Notes under the pieces: model-generated | Databases searched by the model: none | Seen by the model: the letters and a program-made list of their open reading frames with translations, nothing else | What the model was told of the DNA's origin: nothing | Position numbers and translations under genes: made by a program | Origin: Paraferrimonas sp. SM1919 | GTDB taxonomy: Bacteria; Pseudomonadota; Gammaproteobacteria; Enterobacterales; Shewanellaceae | DNA: 64,000 nt | Reading direction: 5' to 3' | NCBI RefSeq assembly: GCF_010993985.1 | Contig: NZ_WINH01000018.1 | Span: forward strand, 1 to 64,000 | Part shown: one piece after another, positions 62,739 to 64,000 of the stretch | Numbering within the stretch: the first letter of the stretch is position 1 | Layout of the letters: each line of letters begins with the position of its first letter

Positions 62739-63266
62739 CTAACCATTTCGTTTCAATAGTTGACGACTATTATCAATTAATGCTTGTGACCTCGAGTTTG
62801 CCAACTCAATATATTGCTGTACGCTTTGGCTACTTTGTGTAAAAGTATTCCAGTCTGTCCATACTGCAAATCCTGACTGAATGTTGTCGTGGAGTCTATC
62901 TGGAACGGTATAGAGATTATTCGCGTTCATTGTATTTGTAGGAAGGTTTACACCAATTAGGCCATGCTGTTTATCTAGCGTTGCTTTGATTTCCCAGTCT
63001 ACAAACTTTCTCCATGGAGTTTTTGGTCCGCAGAGCACTATGGTACACGAACTACCTGTAATATAGTTCTCTCTAATTCTGCGAATTACATAGTCTGCAT
63101 TAGAACTATCTACCGAGCGCTCAATAGAGTTATCGTGTATAACATCATAGCTGTTTGAGAACGTATTGATAAATGCATCGTAATAAGCTTTGTCATTACC
63201 GTGATGGTAACTAACAAATACTTTTCTTTTTATTTTACCAACCCTCGATAGTAGTCCGGTATCCAT
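62739..63266 (-). CDS. ThsB-like (DUF1863) TIR-domain protein
   Basis: A 175-aa protein resembling the DUF1863/MTH538 TIR-like family to which Thoeris ThsB belongs. It has RKVFVSYHHGND at residues 14-25, SSCTIVLCGPKTPWRKFVDWEI with putative catalytic Glu92, and GLIGVNLP. ThsB proteins sense phage and make a cyclic ADP-ribose isomer that activates an effector. The start has AGGATAGG just upstream, five bases after the SLATT gene stop. No ThsA (SIR2-SLOG) is present in the window. Confidence 0.85.
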   Translation of the reverse strand: MDTGLLSRVGKIKRKVFVSYHHGNDKAYYDAFINTFSNSYDVIHDNSIERSVDSSNADYVIRRIRENYITGSSCTIVLCGPKTPWRKFVDWEIKATLDKQHGLIGVNLPTNTMNANNLYTVPDRLHDNIQSGFAVWTDWNTFTQSSQSVQQYIELANSRSQALIDNSRQLLKRNG

Positions 63267-63271
63267 CTTAC

Positions 63272-63721
63272 CTATCCTTTTTCATTATTTGGTTTAATAT
63301 TTTCGAGGTTGGCCTGAGTATATTGCGCCCAAGCGCTATTCTCTTTAGAGATTAAACTTTCTACTCGCTGAACAAAGCGGGGAAACGGCTCACCTTCGTG
63401 ATAAGGCTCTGCCTTCGTCATGTACAGAAACTTCTCATGCTTTATGGACTCGCAAGTTGTTCGGTATTCGGTCCAATTTTCTTGAAACTGGTTTAAACTA
63501 ATTAGTGCTGAAATGACAGCAATTGATGCCCCTAAAAGTCCTACAACCAAAGTTACTGGGAATGGCTCGGTAGCAAAGCCAGCTATTAGCGGGATTGAAG
63601 CTGCAGCAATTATTTCAGCACCTCTAAGCCATTTAAACCAACATTGCGCGCTCTGACTTTTTTTATCATACCACCCTATTTGATTATCAACCCTCGACGT
63701 TATGTATTCATCATCATTCAT
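63272..63721 (-). CDS. SLATT/DUF4231 two-TM putative membrane effector
   Basis: A 149-aa protein with two membrane helices at about 35-51 (IIAAASIPLIAG) and 55-77 (VTLVVGLLGASIAVISALI) in the DUF4231/SLATT pattern: WYDKKSQSAQCWFKWLRGAEI before TM1 and WTEYRTTCESIKHEKFLYM after TM2. SLATT proteins were proposed as pore-forming effectors of nucleotide-signalling conflict systems. It is the first gene of the operon, with AGGAA before the ATG. The TIR partners downstream would supply the signal. Effector function is inferred from the family. Confidence 0.82.
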   Translation of the reverse strand: MNDDEYITSRVDNQIGWYDKKSQSAQCWFKWLRGAEIIAAASIPLIAGFATEPFPVTLVVGLLGASIAVISALISLNQFQENWTEYRTTCESIKHEKFLYMTKAEPYHEGEPFPRFVQRVESLISKENSAWAQYTQANLENIKPNNEKG

Positions 63722-64000
63722 TTGTTGATTCCTGAGTAGACGCTTAACATTTTATAAAGGTATTCAACTTGGGCTGCCCCGATATTTGTCGAATACTGAG
63801 TAAAACCTCTAATTTAATTGATAAATTACAGTATCAATACCAAGACTAAATTTCAAACCAGGTTTTCCACTTATTGCAGTCTCATGATTCTTAATCGAGA
63901 TGAGCAATCTATCGATATTACATAGACTTATCCTATGAGAGTATACAAAGAGAAAATCCACTCACCTCTTTAAGTACGCAGCTCATTCAAGCTTATCGTA
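63722..64000. other. Upstream region of the SLATT-TIR operon, no gene seen
   Basis: About 280 bp to the window edge. Apart from the inverted repeat it shows no gene. A TATAAAAT word near 63751-63758 could be a -10 element, but no matching -35 was found. Confidence 0.5.
63817..63838. promoter_or_regulatory. Operator-like inverted repeat upstream of the SLATT-TIR operon
   Basis: ATTGATA and TATCAAT, a perfect 7-bp inverted repeat with eight bases between, lies about 95 bp before the first gene. It may bind a regulator. No promoter could be fixed with confidence. Confidence 0.4.

Noticed and set aside
61645-63721. Classic Thoeris (ThsA/ThsB) assignment
   Set aside because: No SIR2-SLOG ThsA gene is in the window. 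The membrane gene belongs to DUF4231/SLATT, so a standard Thoeris label would be wrong on present evidence.

Overview
The window looks like chromosome from a polarly flagellated gammaproteobacterium of the Shewanella/Alteromonadales type. The evidence is the FlrABC regulators, FlhF/FlhG polar-number control, the ParC/ParP array-positioning genes next to CheW, the H-ring/outer-membrane trio FlgO/FlgP/FlgT, a rhombosortase gene and the overall flagellar gene order. No rRNA or species-specific marker is present, so the genus is an inference.

Left flank (1-8430). The 3' part of a tRNA-Tyr is followed by two unrecognised membrane-protein genes. Then come divergent queE and queC (7-deazaguanine synthesis), rhombosortase and uvrB (tail-to-tail overlap), a gene-free stretch, and four identical tandem tRNA-Asn genes on a 115-bp unit with a decayed fifth copy.

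Flagellar/chemotaxis block (8431-60144). Nearly everything reads on the minus strand. Read in transcription order from the right, it holds cheV-cheR; the rod/hook set flgBCDE and flgFGHIJKL; flagellin fliC, flaG, fliD, a FliT-like gene and fliS; regulators flrA, flrB, flrC; basal body and export genes fliEFGHIJ, fliK, fliLMNOPQR, flhB, flhA; flhF, flhG, fliA; cheY, cheZ, cheA, cheB, a small membrane protein, parC, parP, cheW and a DUF2802 protein. A plus-strand response regulator and mlaA, and a minus-strand pair of FliK-C-like and FlhB-C-like proteins, close the left end. At the right end flgA-flgM-flgN and flgT read on plus, and flgO-flgP on minus. Good sigma-54 (-24/-12) sites precede flgB, flgF, fliK and flgT, and good sigma-28 sites precede fliC and flgM. 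The FlrA homologue is short and has lost the residues needed for ATPase and sigma-54 contact, while FlrC is intact. This suggests rewired flagellar control.

Right flank (60234-64000). A tRNA-Arg(CCT) is followed by a direct repeat of integrase-arm type, an AlpA/excisionase-like HTH gene with a TTG start, an unknown 124-aa protein, and a tight three-gene minus-strand operon: a two-TM SLATT/DUF4231 protein, a ThsB-like DUF1863 TIR protein and a second TIR protein with an unrecognised C-terminal domain. This looks like a small genomic island carrying a candidate anti-phage system in which TIR proteins signal to a SLATT membrane effector. It is the strongest candidate for a poorly described system in the window.
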